From Thiopseudomonas acetoxidans (GTDB lineage: Bacteria; Pseudomonadota; Gammaproteobacteria; Pseudomonadales; Pseudomonadaceae): a DNA stretch of 64,000 bases. The stretch is from positions 62,001 to 126,000 of the forward strand of contig NZ_JAUCDY010000003.1 of the NCBI RefSeq assembly GCF_030362935.1, given 5' to 3'. Shown one piece after another: positions 9,453 to 19,167 of this stretch (the first letter of the stretch is position 1; the number at the start of each line of letters is the position of its first letter). Below the pieces are notes generated by a model. That model did no database searches. It was not told where the DNA came from and saw only the letters and a program-made list of their open reading frames with translations. Position numbers and translations under genes: made by a program.

Positions 9453-9932
9453 GTGTCATTCAATTGGGTCGATTTACTTATTTTTGCCGTCATCGGCATT
9501 TCTGCATTAATCAGCTTGGGTAGAGGGTTTGTTAAAGAAGCCTTATCTTTGGTTATCTGGGTTGTTGCCGGTGCAGTGGCTTGGCTTTTTGGCGGCAGTT
9601 TTGCGCAGTACCTAACCCCCTACATAGAAACATCTAGTCTACGAATCATCGCGGCCTGTGCCATTTTATTTGTCTGTACACTACTGGTTGGCGGAATCAT
9701 TAATTTTCTCATTGCGCGACTTATTTTGGTTACGGGGCTATCTGGAACCGATCGCTTCTTAGGTATTTTCTTTGGCGCCGCTCGTGGCGCTCTCTTGGTC
9801 ACCATTGTCGTGGGTTTGTTAAGCTTAAGTCCCGTAGTTGAAGACTTAGCTTGGCGCGACTCCTTGCTAGTTCCGCACTTTTTATTAATTGCGGATTGGT
9901 CAAAAAATATGGTTCTAGGGCTGTCGGCTTAA
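9453..9932 (+). CDS. cvpA: CvpA family inner-membrane protein
   Basis: A 159-residue protein with four predicted membrane segments and the family start FNWVDLLIFAVIGISALISLGRGFVKEA. In E. coli cvpA is needed for colicin V production and is co-transcribed with purF; its biochemical role is unclear. It starts at a GTG, confirmed because the conserved N-terminus begins there and no ATG is available. purF follows 58 bp later, the conserved pairing. Confidence 0.92.
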   Translation: MSFNWVDLLIFAVIGISALISLGRGFVKEALSLVIWVVAGAVAWLFGGSFAQYLTPYIETSSLRIIAACAILFVCTLLVGGIINFLIARLILVTGLSGTDRFLGIFFGAARGALLVTIVVGLLSLSPVVEDLAWRDSLLVPHFLLIADWSKNMVLGLSA

Positions 9933-9990
9933 GAGACAGCAACTCGTAAGCATAATGATTTTTTGTTGAGCTCCCAGAGGTACGCTGAAA

Positions 9991-11502
9991 ATGTGCGGCA
10001 TTGTCGGAATTGTAGGTAAGTCCAATGTTAACCAGGCGCTGTATGATGCGTTAACGGTATTACAGCACCGTGGTCAAGATGCGGCTGGCATGGTCACAAG
10101 CCACCAGGGGCGTTTATTTTTACGCAAGGCAGACGGGCTCGTGCGCGATGTGTTCCGCACTCGTCATATGAAAGAGTTAGCCGGTTGCGTAGGTATTGGC
10201 CATGTTCGCTATCCTGTTGAGGGCAGCGCGACGAGTGCTGAGGCTCAGCCTTTTTATGTGAATTCGCCTTACGGTATTACCTTGGCGCAAAACGGTAACC
10301 TGACCAATGTGGAGCAATTGGCCAAAGAGATTTATCAGGCTGATTTGCGCCACATTAATACCAACTCTGATGCGGAAGTCATGCTCAACGTTTTTGCTCA
10401 TGAGCTAAGTACCTACGGTCGTTTACAGCCAACAGCGGATGATGTTTTTGCTGCGGTTGCGCGTGTACACGAGCGTTGCCGTGGCGGCTATGCGGTGGTT
10501 TCTATGATTACCGGCTACGGCATTGTCGGCTTTCGCGATCCCCATGCTATACGTCCTATCGTTTTTGGTCAGCGCCAGACTGCGCTGGGCGTTGAGTACA
10601 TGATTGCCTCGGAAAGTGTAGCACTTGATGTGCTGGGTTTTACGCTCATTCGTGATTTAGCACCGGGCGAAGCCATTTACATAACCGAAAACGGTGAGCT
10701 GCACACGCATCAGTGTGCTAAAAACCCACAACTTAATCCGTGTATTTTCGAGCATGTCTATTTGGCGCGTCCTGACTCAATTATTGACGGTATTTCCGTG
10801 TATAAAGCACGCATGCGTATGGGTGAAAAGCTGGCAGAAAAAATTCTGCGTGAGTATCCAGACCATGATATTGATGTGGTGATGCCTATTCCTGATACCA
10901 GCAACACCTCAGCGCTGGAGCTGGCAAATAAGCTTGGGGTTAAATACCGCGAAGGCTTTATTAAAAACCGCTACATTGGCCGCACCTTTATTATGCCCGG
11001 CCAGGCGATGCGTAAAAAATCGGTACGTCAAAAGCTGAACGCTTTGGAGCTTGAGTTTCGTGGTAAAAACGTCTTGCTGGTCGACGACTCTATTGTGCGC
11101 GGTACTACCTGTCAGGAAATTATTCAAATGGCGCGTGAAGCGGGTGCCAAAAATGTGTACTTCTGCTCGGCAGCTCCAGAAGTGCGCTATCAAAACGTGT
11201 ATGGTATTGATATGCCGAGCATACATGACCTGATTGCGCATAACCGTAGTGTGGACGAAATATCTGAACTGATTGGTGCCGACTGGCTGCTGTTTCAAGA
11301 TTTAGACGATTTAATCGAGTCGGTCAGTGGTGGGAAATTAAAGATTGACCGCTTCGACTGTGCTGTTTTTGATGGTGTTTACGTTACCGGTGATATAGAT
11401 GCGAATTACCTGAGTCATATCGAAAGCTTGCAGGCTGAGTTACAGTTTGAACCAAAACCTGCGGCCAATGCCACGCTAGAACTGCACAATACGGACTCCT
11501 GA
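9991..11502 (+). CDS. purF: Amidophosphoribosyltransferase
   Basis: A 503-residue enzyme for the first committed step of purine synthesis, PRPP plus glutamine to phosphoribosylamine. The N-terminal Ntn glutaminase domain begins MCGIVGIVG with the catalytic Cys2 after Met removal. HRGQDAAGM and NGNLTN follow. The C-terminal phosphoribosyltransferase domain carries the PRPP loop VLLVDDSIVRGTT. Length is normal. No purine operator or riboswitch was recognised upstream. metZ follows on the same strand after 53 bp, as in other pseudomonads. Confidence 0.98.
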   Translation: MCGIVGIVGKSNVNQALYDALTVLQHRGQDAAGMVTSHQGRLFLRKADGLVRDVFRTRHMKELAGCVGIGHVRYPVEGSATSAEAQPFYVNSPYGITLAQNGNLTNVEQLAKEIYQADLRHINTNSDAEVMLNVFAHELSTYGRLQPTADDVFAAVARVHERCRGGYAVVSMITGYGIVGFRDPHAIRPIVFGQRQTALGVEYMIASESVALDVLGFTLIRDLAPGEAIYITENGELHTHQCAKNPQLNPCIFEHVYLARPDSIIDGISVYKARMRMGEKLAEKILREYPDHDIDVVMPIPDTSNTSALELANKLGVKYREGFIKNRYIGRTFIMPGQAMRKKSVRQKLNALELEFRGKNVLLVDDSIVRGTTCQEIIQMAREAGAKNVYFCSAAPEVRYQNVYGIDMPSIHDLIAHNRSVDEISELIGADWLLFQDLDDLIESVSGGKLKIDRFDCAVFDGVYVTGDIDANYLSHIESLQAELQFEPKPAANATLELHNTDS

Positions 11503-11555
11503 TACCACCTGAATAAATCAGCGTTAAGAATTAAGCTATAAGGATTAGACAGAAA

Positions 11556-12770
11556 ATGACAATTCAATGGCAGCCCGGTCAATTAGACAGCGACTTAACC
11601 GAGGCAGGCTTTGATACCTTAGCTGTGCGTGCTGGACAGCGCCGTGGTTTTGAGGGTGAGCATGGTGAGACGATTTACACCACCTCCAGCTATGTGTTTC
11701 GTGATGCGGCACATGCGGCGGCGAGCTTTGCCGGTGATGAGCCGGGCAACGTCTATTCTCGCTACACCAACCCAACTGTACGTACCTTCGAAGAGCGCCT
11801 TGCGGCTTTAGAGGGGGCAGAACAAGCCGTAGCCACAGCTTCTGGCATGTCGGCGATTATGGCCACGGTGATGAGTTTCTGCAGTGCCGGTGATCAGGTG
11901 TTGGTTTCGCGCAGTATTTTTGGTGCCACGGTCAGTCTGTTTGATAAGTACTTCAAGCGCTTTGGTATTCAGATCGATTACATCACAATTGATGATTTGG
12001 ATGCTTGGCGTGCTGCCTGCACGGATAAAACCAAGCTCTTATTTATTGAATCACCGTCTAACCCTTTAGCTGAGTTAGCTGATATTCGTGCCTTATCTGA
12101 AGTCGCTCAACAAGCAGGTGCCTTGCTGGTGGTGGATAACTGCTTTTGCACGCCTGTGTTACAAAAGCCATTAGCTTTGGGTGCGGATATTGTCATTCAT
12201 TCCGCCACTAAGTACATCGATGGTCAGGGCCGCTGCTTGGGTGGGGCTGTGGCGGGTAGTGCAGAGTATATGAAAGAAGTGCTGGGCTTTATTCGTACGG
12301 CGGGTCCAAGCATGAGTCCGTTTAACGCTTGGGTGTTTTTAAAGGGTTTGGAAACCTTGCGTTTGCGTATGATGGCGCACTGCAGTAGCGCTATGAATTT
12401 AGCGCAATGGCTGGAGCAACAACCACAGGTTACCCGTGTTTACTATGCAGGTCTTGAAAGCCATCCACAGCATGAACTGGCTAAGCGTCAGCAAGAAAAC
12501 GGCTTTGGTGCCGTAGTGAGCTTTGAAGTGCAGGGCGGCAAAGAGGCAGCTTGGCGCTTTATTGATGCCACCCGCATGATCTCTATCACTGCCAACCTAG
12601 GTGATACCAAAACCACCATCACCCATCCTGCCAGTACCACACATGGTCGATTAAGCCCAGAAGAGCGTAGTGCTTGTGGAATTAATGATGGGCTGTTGCG
12701 TATTGCTGTGGGTCTTGAGGAGTTAACCGATATTCGCGCAGATTTACAGCGTGGGTTAGCGGCTGTTTAA
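11556..12770 (+). CDS. metZ: O-succinylhomoserine sulfhydrylase
   Basis: A 404-residue PLP-dependent Cys/Met-metabolism enzyme. In pseudomonads MetZ makes homocysteine directly from O-succinylhomoserine and sulfide. SRYTNPTVRTFEERLAALEGAE and SGMSAIMATV are family motifs. The PLP-binding lysine is K219 in HSATKYIDGQGR. Other members of the fold (cystathionine gamma-synthase, MetB) are possible, but the residues around the lysine and the purF-metZ context favour MetZ. A degenerate repeat cluster lies directly downstream. Confidence 0.94.
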   Translation: MTIQWQPGQLDSDLTEAGFDTLAVRAGQRRGFEGEHGETIYTTSSYVFRDAAHAAASFAGDEPGNVYSRYTNPTVRTFEERLAALEGAEQAVATASGMSAIMATVMSFCSAGDQVLVSRSIFGATVSLFDKYFKRFGIQIDYITIDDLDAWRAACTDKTKLLFIESPSNPLAELADIRALSEVAQQAGALLVVDNCFCTPVLQKPLALGADIVIHSATKYIDGQGRCLGGAVAGSAEYMKEVLGFIRTAGPSMSPFNAWVFLKGLETLRLRMMAHCSSAMNLAQWLEQQPQVTRVYYAGLESHPQHELAKRQQENGFGAVVSFEVQGGKEAAWRFIDATRMISITANLGDTKTTITHPASTTHGRLSPEERSACGINDGLLRIAVGLEELTDIRADLQRGLAAV

Positions 12771-12779
12771 GGTGCGTGG

Positions 12780-13122
12780 TTTTAGCTCGGGCATGAACAC
12801 CCGCGCTACTGTTGGAGCCCAGCTTCCGGGTGATGCGATTCATAAGGCAGCACCGCCTCGCTTTTGTGGGACCCGACTTGTCGGGGAAGCTTTTTGCCTT
12901 TTGGTCTGAGAAGGGTGCTTAGCTTGGTGCTACAGGCAGATATTGGTTCCCTGGCAAGTCAGGTCCCACACGGCATTGTGCTTCTTTGCAGCCATTACGC
13001 TAATGGTTCTAGCTCACCCAAAACCTTAGTTTTTGGTAGGAGGATGCCATGCATCCGACCGCAGATTTCACCAGCAAACACACTTGTCGTAGGCATGGCC
13101 TACTCCTACAGGAGCGGTCTGT
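12780..13122 (+). repeat. Cluster of degenerate REP-like palindromes
   Basis: Intergenic DNA of about 350 bp between metZ and the convergent MATE gene. It holds several palindromic units of the pseudomonad REP type: GTTGGAGCCCAGCTTCCGGG near 12810, TGTGGGACCCGACTTGTCGG near 12865, its inverted partner CTGGCAAGTCAGGTCCCACA near 12952, and TAGGCATGGCCTACTCCTAC near 13091. Units are in both orientations and differ from each other, as expected of ageing REP/BIME arrays. An open frame of 87 codons runs through them but looks accidental. Confidence 0.7.
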
Positions 13123-13123
13123 T

Positions 13124-14455
13124 TTAAGTGCGGGCATGGTGTTCTGTTTTTGCTTCTAGCAGCCTAAACCCTTTGCGATACAGCAACCAAGCGCTGATAC
13201 CAGCGATGAGGTTGCCGAATAAAACGCCGTAGTAAATCCCTTCCATCTCCGCCAGATACGCGCCCAGTGCGACAGCCGGCAGATAACAAGCAAACAGACG
13301 CAAGATCGAAATTAGTACCGCACGCATGGGCATGCCTAGTGCGTTGCACACCGACACCATCAAGATACACACACCCAAGAAACTGTAGCTGATTGGCACC
13401 CACAGCATATAGCTGGCTAGGTAGGTTGCAGTTACGGGATCTTGTGTGAGCGTGCTGACTAGCCAAGGCCTGACCAAGAGCCAGAACAGAGCAACCACTA
13501 CCTGTAGCATTAAAATAAAACGTACAGCCATGCGGATAAGCTTATGCGCCTGTTCAAGATTACCAGCGCCCAGCATACGACCAAGCATAGGTGGCATGGA
13601 CATGGTTAGCGCCAGCACAATGACAATCGAGAAGGTTTCCAAGCGCGTGCCCAGCGCCCACGCCGCAATAGCTGTGGTGCCATATAGAGCGACAATACGG
13701 GTGGCTATCAAGGCAGCCATACCGGGCATCAGTTGGCTAAGCATAGCTGGCAAGCTGATTTTAGCGATACTGCCAATTGCGGCAGGAATATTTATTTCCC
13801 GTAGCTCAAAGCGTAGCCAGCGGCGCTTCAGCAGGCGCGAATGAATTACGCTACTACCGATGATGCAGGACACTATGGTGGCATAGGCGGCACCGGGCAA
13901 ACCCAAATCAAAGACAAAGATAAATAATGGATCCAGCAGCATATTGAGCACACTGGTAACTACCATCATGAGCCCTGGCAGGCGCGTATCGCCATTGGCT
14001 CGACACAGACTGTTGCCAAAGTATAAAAACGCATGACTCCAGCTACTCACCAGCCATGGCAGCCAATAACTATCGGTATAGACAAAAACACTCTCATCAG
14101 CACCCAGTGCCAACAAGATGGGTTGCTTGAGAAAAAATATCAGCAGCGCCAGTGCTCCCATCAAGCCACTACCAATTAGCAAGACCAGTCCGCTTAGGCG
14201 CTTGGCGTAATCTGTTTGATTAGCACCAATGGCGCGCGAAATAAGCGCTGTTGCGGCAATACCGGTACCGATCTGTACACCAATCATTAATTGGTTAATG
14301 GGCATAGTAAAGCCCAGCGCCGCCAAAGGTTGAGTGCCGAGCAGACTAATAAAAAAACTATCTACCAGTTGAAAACTCATCAGCGCCAGCACACCAAACA
14401 GCATGGGCCAGGTCATGATAAATAAGTTACGGGCTAAGCTGTTTGATGTAGGCAT
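13124..14455 (-). CDS. MATE family multidrug/sodium antiporter
   Basis: A 443-residue integral membrane protein with about 12 membrane segments and the MATE signature. The N-terminal half contains FIMTWPMLFGVLALMSFQLVDSFFIS, ALGFTMPINQLMIGVQIGTGIAATALISRAIGA; the second half repeats the fold around MPGMAALIATRIVALYG. MATE proteins export cationic compounds against Na+ or H+ across the inner membrane. It lies 37 bp downstream of the M48 peptidase gene on the same strand and may be co-transcribed with lemA and the peptidase. The substrate cannot be read from sequence. Confidence 0.9.
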   Translation of the reverse strand: MPTSNSLARNLFIMTWPMLFGVLALMSFQLVDSFFISLLGTQPLAALGFTMPINQLMIGVQIGTGIAATALISRAIGANQTDYAKRLSGLVLLIGSGLMGALALLIFFLKQPILLALGADESVFVYTDSYWLPWLVSSWSHAFLYFGNSLCRANGDTRLPGLMMVVTSVLNMLLDPLFIFVFDLGLPGAAYATIVSCIIGSSVIHSRLLKRRWLRFELREINIPAAIGSIAKISLPAMLSQLMPGMAALIATRIVALYGTTAIAAWALGTRLETFSIVIVLALTMSMPPMLGRMLGAGNLEQAHKLIRMAVRFILMLQVVVALFWLLVRPWLVSTLTQDPVTATYLASYMLWVPISYSFLGVCILMVSVCNALGMPMRAVLISILRLFACYLPAVALGAYLAEMEGIYYGVLFGNLIAGISAWLLYRKGFRLLEAKTEHHART

Positions 14456-14492
14456 GGGGGTAATTTGGTTTTAATGCACAAGGGATAAAAGA

Positions 14493-16337
14493 CTAGAGGG
14501 ACTGTCCTACCAGTAGCGGTGGCACAGGACATTCAAGTCTAGCACCTATGGCGCGCAACAGTTCAGCTTCTACCAATGCGACCTCGCCATTAGAGAGAAT
14601 AGCGGCAGTGCAGGCTTGGATAAGCTTGGCTTTAAAACTATATTTAAGCGTGTTTAGACGGTTAAGAATTGTGGCTAACAGCTTTAGGTTTATGTTTTTT
14701 GGCTCTAACAGCTGCCAAGCACCGTCTAAAGGCGCCAGTGCGGTCGCAGCCGCAAAGGCTTGCTCAATCTGCTGGCGATTTTTTTTGCCCACATGGGCGA
14801 GCAGTGATAACAGCAGGTTCATATCCGCTTGAATGGCGCGCACACTCAGTTGTTTGCCGGATGAACGATGGTTTTTTTTACTGTCGAGCTGATACTCCAT
14901 AATTGCTAGCAGAGCAAATTCAAATAGGCTGACTTTCCCATCGGCACGCACCAAGGCTTCAGTTTGCTTGAGCACTTGTTCTCGTTCAGTTAGGGATAAC
15001 TCACGCATTGCAGGTAGCGCCAGCTCCACCAGAGGTAGCCATAAGGTGCGGCTGCACTGTTTAAGCCAAGGCAGATGCGCCAAAGTATGCTTAATTGTAT
15101 CTGACTGTTGATTACCTAGCGTGGCAAGCAGTACAGCTTGCGGATCACTCTCATGGACGATCAAGAGTGCATAAATAACCTGTGCTGCTTGTTGCGGACT
15201 GTGCAGAGCTGTTTCTATGTTTTCTGGCAGCTGGGCAATGAGTTGTTGGGCATAATCAATATGCGCTTGATCTACAACACCAATACTGTCGCGTATGGCT
15301 TCTGGTGTGATAGCAAAACCTGCAGCAGCAGGGTGGGCAGAAGTGGTTGAAGCTGTTTGCGCGGTTGATTTTTGCAGCGCTCTGAATGCTGGGTCAATGC
15401 GTGCGATGCGCTCTTGGATAGGCGGGTGAGTGGCCATAAAGCCGGCTACGGCTTGACCAAAAAACATATGACTGGCTTGTTCAGCATTGGGTGTTTTCAG
15501 TAGGGTGGCATCAATGCCGGCGATTTTTTTAAGCGCACCAGCGATGCCATGCGGGTTCCGGGTAAATTGCACGGCAGCGGCATCTGCTAAGAACTCACGT
15601 TGGCGTGAAACAGCGGACTTAATCAGGTTGCCAAAAAATATGCCAATGTAACCAATGATAAAAAGCGCTAAACCGAAAGAAATCAAAGCGATTTGAGCTC
15701 TGGCATCGTTGTTACGGCTTCTGACCGTTCTGACACGCATCATCACGCGACCAATTAAAGCAATAATCAGAATTCCGTGCAAAATGCCCATCAAGCGAAG
15801 ATTTAGGCGCATATCCCCATTAAAGATGTGGGAAAACTCATGACCTATCACGCCTTGCAGCTCATCGCGGCTGAGTTGCTCAAGACAGCCGCGAGTTACG
15901 GCAACAACTGCTTCGCTGGGTCGGCTACCGGCGGCGAATGCATTAATCGCGGTTTCGTCATCCATCACATAGACTTTGGGTACGCTAATGCCTGAGGCGA
16001 TTGCCATTTCATCGACTACGTTCAGCAAGCGTTGCTCGAGTAAGTCAGTGGTTTCACGCTGCACCAGCCGAGCGCCCATCGCTTCCGCTACAGCTGAGCC
16101 GCCTCCTGTAGTGAGCTGGGAGATTTTATACAGGCTGCCGGAGCTAACCAGCAGTAGCGTGCCGGCACTCACCCAAAATAGCAGTTTAGGGTGCCAGTAA
16201 TTGCCAGACTCGTATGCAAATGCCACTAAGAACAGCAGGTATATCGAGGCAATAATCATGCACACAGCCACAATAAAAAGCACGACCAGTAGTTTACTGT
16301 TCGTGCGTGCGCGCTCTTGATCCTTAAAGAAGTCCAT
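14493..16337 (-). CDS. M48 family membrane metallopeptidase with TerB-like C-terminal region
   Basis: A 614-residue protein. Two membrane segments occur near the N-terminus (about 18-45 and 55-70). The zinc peptidase motif HEFSH (GVIGHEFSHIFNGDM) is at about residues 164-168, with further membrane segments around 185-240 and a third zinc ligand region SRQREFLADAAAVQFT. Residues from about 320 to the end are not peptidase. They contain two stretches resembling TerB-type helical repeats (LVRADGKVSLFEFALLAI and ILSNGEVALVEAELLRAI). HtpX itself is about 290 residues, so this is the long form usually found beside LemA. It starts 20 bp after lemA. A role in membrane-protein quality control is inferred from the family. 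Confidence 0.9.
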   Translation of the reverse strand: MDFFKDQERARTNSKLLVVLFIVAVCMIIASIYLLFLVAFAYESGNYWHPKLLFWVSAGTLLLVSSGSLYKISQLTTGGGSAVAEAMGARLVQRETTDLLEQRLLNVVDEMAIASGISVPKVYVMDDETAINAFAAGSRPSEAVVAVTRGCLEQLSRDELQGVIGHEFSHIFNGDMRLNLRLMGILHGILIIALIGRVMMRVRTVRSRNNDARAQIALISFGLALFIIGYIGIFFGNLIKSAVSRQREFLADAAAVQFTRNPHGIAGALKKIAGIDATLLKTPNAEQASHMFFGQAVAGFMATHPPIQERIARIDPAFRALQKSTAQTASTTSAHPAAAGFAITPEAIRDSIGVVDQAHIDYAQQLIAQLPENIETALHSPQQAAQVIYALLIVHESDPQAVLLATLGNQQSDTIKHTLAHLPWLKQCSRTLWLPLVELALPAMRELSLTEREQVLKQTEALVRADGKVSLFEFALLAIMEYQLDSKKNHRSSGKQLSVRAIQADMNLLLSLLAHVGKKNRQQIEQAFAAATALAPLDGAWQLLEPKNINLKLLATILNRLNTLKYSFKAKLIQACTAAILSNGEVALVEAELLRAIGARLECPVPPLLVGQSL

Positions 16338-16357
16338 AGGCGTAAGTTATCGCTCGG

Positions 16358-16945
16358 CTAGTCAAATTTAACTTTAACGGCTTGGCGCGCCTCGGGGCTT
16401 TCAATTTCCAGCATCTGCGCTGCTTTAAAACCAAAGTTATTGGCGATGATATTGTTAGGGGCTGACTCACGCTTAATGTTATAGGACATTACCGCATCGT
16501 TATAGGCTTGGCGCGCAAAGGCAACGCGGTTTTCAGTGCTGGATAGTTGTTCAGTGAGCTGTTGCATGGTTTGGTTAGCTTTAAGGTCTGGGTAGGCCTC
16601 AGCCAAAGCAAAAAATCGTCCCATGGCCGCGCCGAGCATGCCTTCTGCACCTGAAAGAGAGCGTATAGCTGAGCCATCGGTAGGATCACTACTGGCTTTT
16701 TTAGACGCGCTTTGTGCCTGATTACGAGCATTGATCACCGCTTCCAAGGTTTCACGCTCGTGTTTAAGGTAGGTCTTAGCGGTTTCGACCAGATTGGGAA
16801 TAAGATCGTAACGACGTTGCAGCTGCACATCGATCTGTGCAAAGCCATTTTTAACGCTGTTGCGCAAGGCAACCAGTGCGTTGTAGGTCACAAAGCCCCA
16901 CAGCACAATAAGGACGATAACGCCCAAAATAATCCAGCCAGTCAT
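16358..16945 (-). CDS. lemA: LemA family protein
   Basis: A 195-residue protein with one N-terminal membrane segment (about 3-22, GWIILGVIVLIVLWGFVTYN) followed by the LemA helical domain: NGFAQIDVQLQRRYDLIPNL, VETAKTYLKHERETLEAVINAR, FARQAYNDAVMSYN and the C-terminal IESPEARQAVKVKFD. The function of LemA proteins is not settled; they are commonly encoded beside M48 peptidases or TPM-domain genes. It is the first gene of the lemA-M48-MATE run. It is not the sensor kinase also called LemA/GacS. Confidence 0.93.
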   Translation of the reverse strand: MTGWIILGVIVLIVLWGFVTYNALVALRNSVKNGFAQIDVQLQRRYDLIPNLVETAKTYLKHERETLEAVINARNQAQSASKKASSDPTDGSAIRSLSGAEGMLGAAMGRFFALAEAYPDLKANQTMQQLTEQLSSTENRVAFARQAYNDAVMSYNIKRESAPNNIIANNFGFKAAQMLEIESPEARQAVKVKFD

Positions 16946-17028
16946 AATTTTTCCTTGTTTTAGTTTGCTGTCAATGCGCTTAGCTTAGAGCAAGCTTCTT
17001 AAGCTGCCTAGCAGGTTGCGCTGATAGT

Positions 17029-19167
17029 TTACTTGGGCAAGCCGGTGTGCTGTGTGCGCACAGTCGCTTTTTTACGATTATGCGCGGCTGGCTTAGAGTG
17101 TTGACGTTTAGGGCTGCGGTAATCATTGGTCTGCGGCTGTTGCCAAGGTATTAATTGGTGGGCTGCGTCGCCAATCAGGTTTTTACGTCCCATGCGCTCT
17201 AACGCTTCACGCAGTAGCGGCCAGCTTTTAGGATCATGGTAACGCAAGAAGGCTTTGTGCAAACGACGTTGTTCGTGGCTTTTAACAATAGTTACAGGCT
17301 TGCTCTTATAGGTGATTTTGCGTAGCGGGTTCTTGCCCGAGTGGTACATGGCTGTTGCTGTAGCCATAGGTGAAGGGTAAAACGCTTGCACCTGATCGGC
17401 GCGAAAGCCGTTCTTTTTTAACCACAGAGCCAGATTAAGCATATCCTCATCGGTGGTACCGGGGTGAGCTGCGATAAAGTAAGGAATTAGATATTGCTCT
17501 TTACCAGCTTCTTTAGTGAAGCGTTCAAACATCGTCTTAAAACGGTCGTAGCTGCCAATGCCCGGTTTCATCATGTGCTCAAGCGGGTTTTGTTCGGTAT
17601 GTTCTGGAGCGATTTTTAAATAGCCGCCTACATGATGCGTCACCAGCTCTTGCACATACTCGGGTGACTCTACGGCTAAGTCATAGCGCACCCCAGAGGC
17701 AATCAGTACTTTTTTAACGCCCGGTAATTCACGCACTTTGCGATACAGACCAATTAAAGAGCTGTGATCGGTATTCAGGTTTTGGCAAATGCCGGGGAAA
17801 ACACAGGAGGGTTTGCGGCAGGCTGCTTCAATTTCGCGGGTTTTACAGGCCAGACGGTACATGTTGGCAGTGGGGCCACCCAAGTCCGATACCACGCCGG
17901 TAAAGCCCGGTACTTTGTCACGCATGGCTTCAACTTCATTCAGAATAGACTCGTGTGAACGATTTTGAATGATGCGGCCTTCATGTTCGGTAATCGAGCA
18001 GAAAGTACAGCCGCCAAAACAACCTCGCATAATATTGACTGAGAAACGGATCATCTCATAAGCCGGGATTTTGGCATCGCCATAGCTGGGATGTGGCACC
18101 CGCGCATAGGGTAGGGCAAACACATAGTCCATTTCTTCCGTGGTCAGCGGTTCTGGCGGTGGGTTCAGCCAGACATCCTGCGTGCCGTGGCGCTGCACCA
18201 GCGCGCGAGCGTTACCCGGATTGGTTTCCAAGTGCAGTACACGGTTGGCATGGGCGTAGAGCACGGGATCGTTACGCACCTTTTCAAAAGACGGCAGGCG
18301 AATCACACTGCGTTCACGGGTAATCGTTGGGTTGGGCAGAATTTCTAACACCTGTGTGTCTGATTCCAGAGTGTCGCTGTGTTGCTCTAGCGCACACTCT
18401 GCCGTGTCTTGGGTGTTGACGTAGGGGTTAATCACCCGATCAACCCGCCCCGGGCGGTCGATGCGGGTGGAGTCAATTTCAAACCAGTTGTCTGGGGTGT
18501 CACGGCGAATAAAGGAGGTGCCGCGAATATCGGTGATCTGCTCAATGCTTTCACCCCAAGATAAACGCTGGGCCAGCTCGACAATGGCACGTTCGGCGTT
18601 GCCGTATAACAGAATATCGGCGGCGGTATCCATTAAAATGGAACGGCGCACACTGTCTTGCCAATAATCATAGTGGGCGATACGGCGCAGTGAGGCTTCA
18701 ATGCCGCCTAAAACAACCGGGGTGTCGCTGTAGGCTTCTTTGCAGCGTTGGCTATAAGGAATGCTGGCGCGATCGGGACGTTTACCGGCCAAGCCACCTG
18801 CCGTGTAGGCGTCATCGGAGCGTGTTTTACGATCAGCGGTGTAACGGTTGATCATCGAGTCCATGTTGCCCGCGGCTACGCCGAAGAATAGGTTGGGCTG
18901 ACCCAGTTGCATAAAGTTCTTGGTGTCACGCCAGTCAGGTTGGCTGATAATACCGACGCGAAACCCCTGCGCTTCCAGCAGGCGGCCAATCACCGCCATA
19001 CCAAACGAGGGATGATCCACATAGGCATCGCCGGTGACAATAATGATGTCGCAGGAATCCCAGCCCAGCGCGTCCATTTCAGCACGGCTGGTGGGTAAGA
19101 AGTCAGCCGGACCGAAACATTCGGCCCAGAATTTAGGGTAATCGTATAACGCTTTAATGGCTCGCAT
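17029..19167 (-). CDS. ygiQ: YgiQ family radical SAM protein
   Basis: A 712-residue protein. The N-terminal B12-binding-like domain has the family start LGWDSCDIIIVTGDAYVDHPSFG. The radical SAM cluster motif CFGGCTFCS (CxxxCxxC type) is at about residue 380. SDLGGPTANMYR and LKIAPEHTEQNPLEHMMKPG are typical, and a basic C-terminal tail (SPKRQHSKPAAHNRKKATVRT) ends the protein. The reaction is unknown for the family. The start overlaps the end of the upstream crotonase gene by 14 bp, and the conserved N-terminus supports it. Confidence 0.93.
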   Translation of the reverse strand: MRAIKALYDYPKFWAECFGPADFLPTSRAEMDALGWDSCDIIIVTGDAYVDHPSFGMAVIGRLLEAQGFRVGIISQPDWRDTKNFMQLGQPNLFFGVAAGNMDSMINRYTADRKTRSDDAYTAGGLAGKRPDRASIPYSQRCKEAYSDTPVVLGGIEASLRRIAHYDYWQDSVRRSILMDTAADILLYGNAERAIVELAQRLSWGESIEQITDIRGTSFIRRDTPDNWFEIDSTRIDRPGRVDRVINPYVNTQDTAECALEQHSDTLESDTQVLEILPNPTITRERSVIRLPSFEKVRNDPVLYAHANRVLHLETNPGNARALVQRHGTQDVWLNPPPEPLTTEEMDYVFALPYARVPHPSYGDAKIPAYEMIRFSVNIMRGCFGGCTFCSITEHEGRIIQNRSHESILNEVEAMRDKVPGFTGVVSDLGGPTANMYRLACKTREIEAACRKPSCVFPGICQNLNTDHSSLIGLYRKVRELPGVKKVLIASGVRYDLAVESPEYVQELVTHHVGGYLKIAPEHTEQNPLEHMMKPGIGSYDRFKTMFERFTKEAGKEQYLIPYFIAAHPGTTDEDMLNLALWLKKNGFRADQVQAFYPSPMATATAMYHSGKNPLRKITYKSKPVTIVKSHEQRRLHKAFLRYHDPKSWPLLREALERMGRKNLIGDAAHQLIPWQQPQTNDYRSPKRQHSKPAAHNRKKATVRTQHTGLPK

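Noticed and set aside
12864..13127. An 87-codon open frame between metZ and the MATE gene
   Set aside because: It runs entirely through REP-like palindromes, starts at a codon without a ribosome site, and the protein is not family-like.
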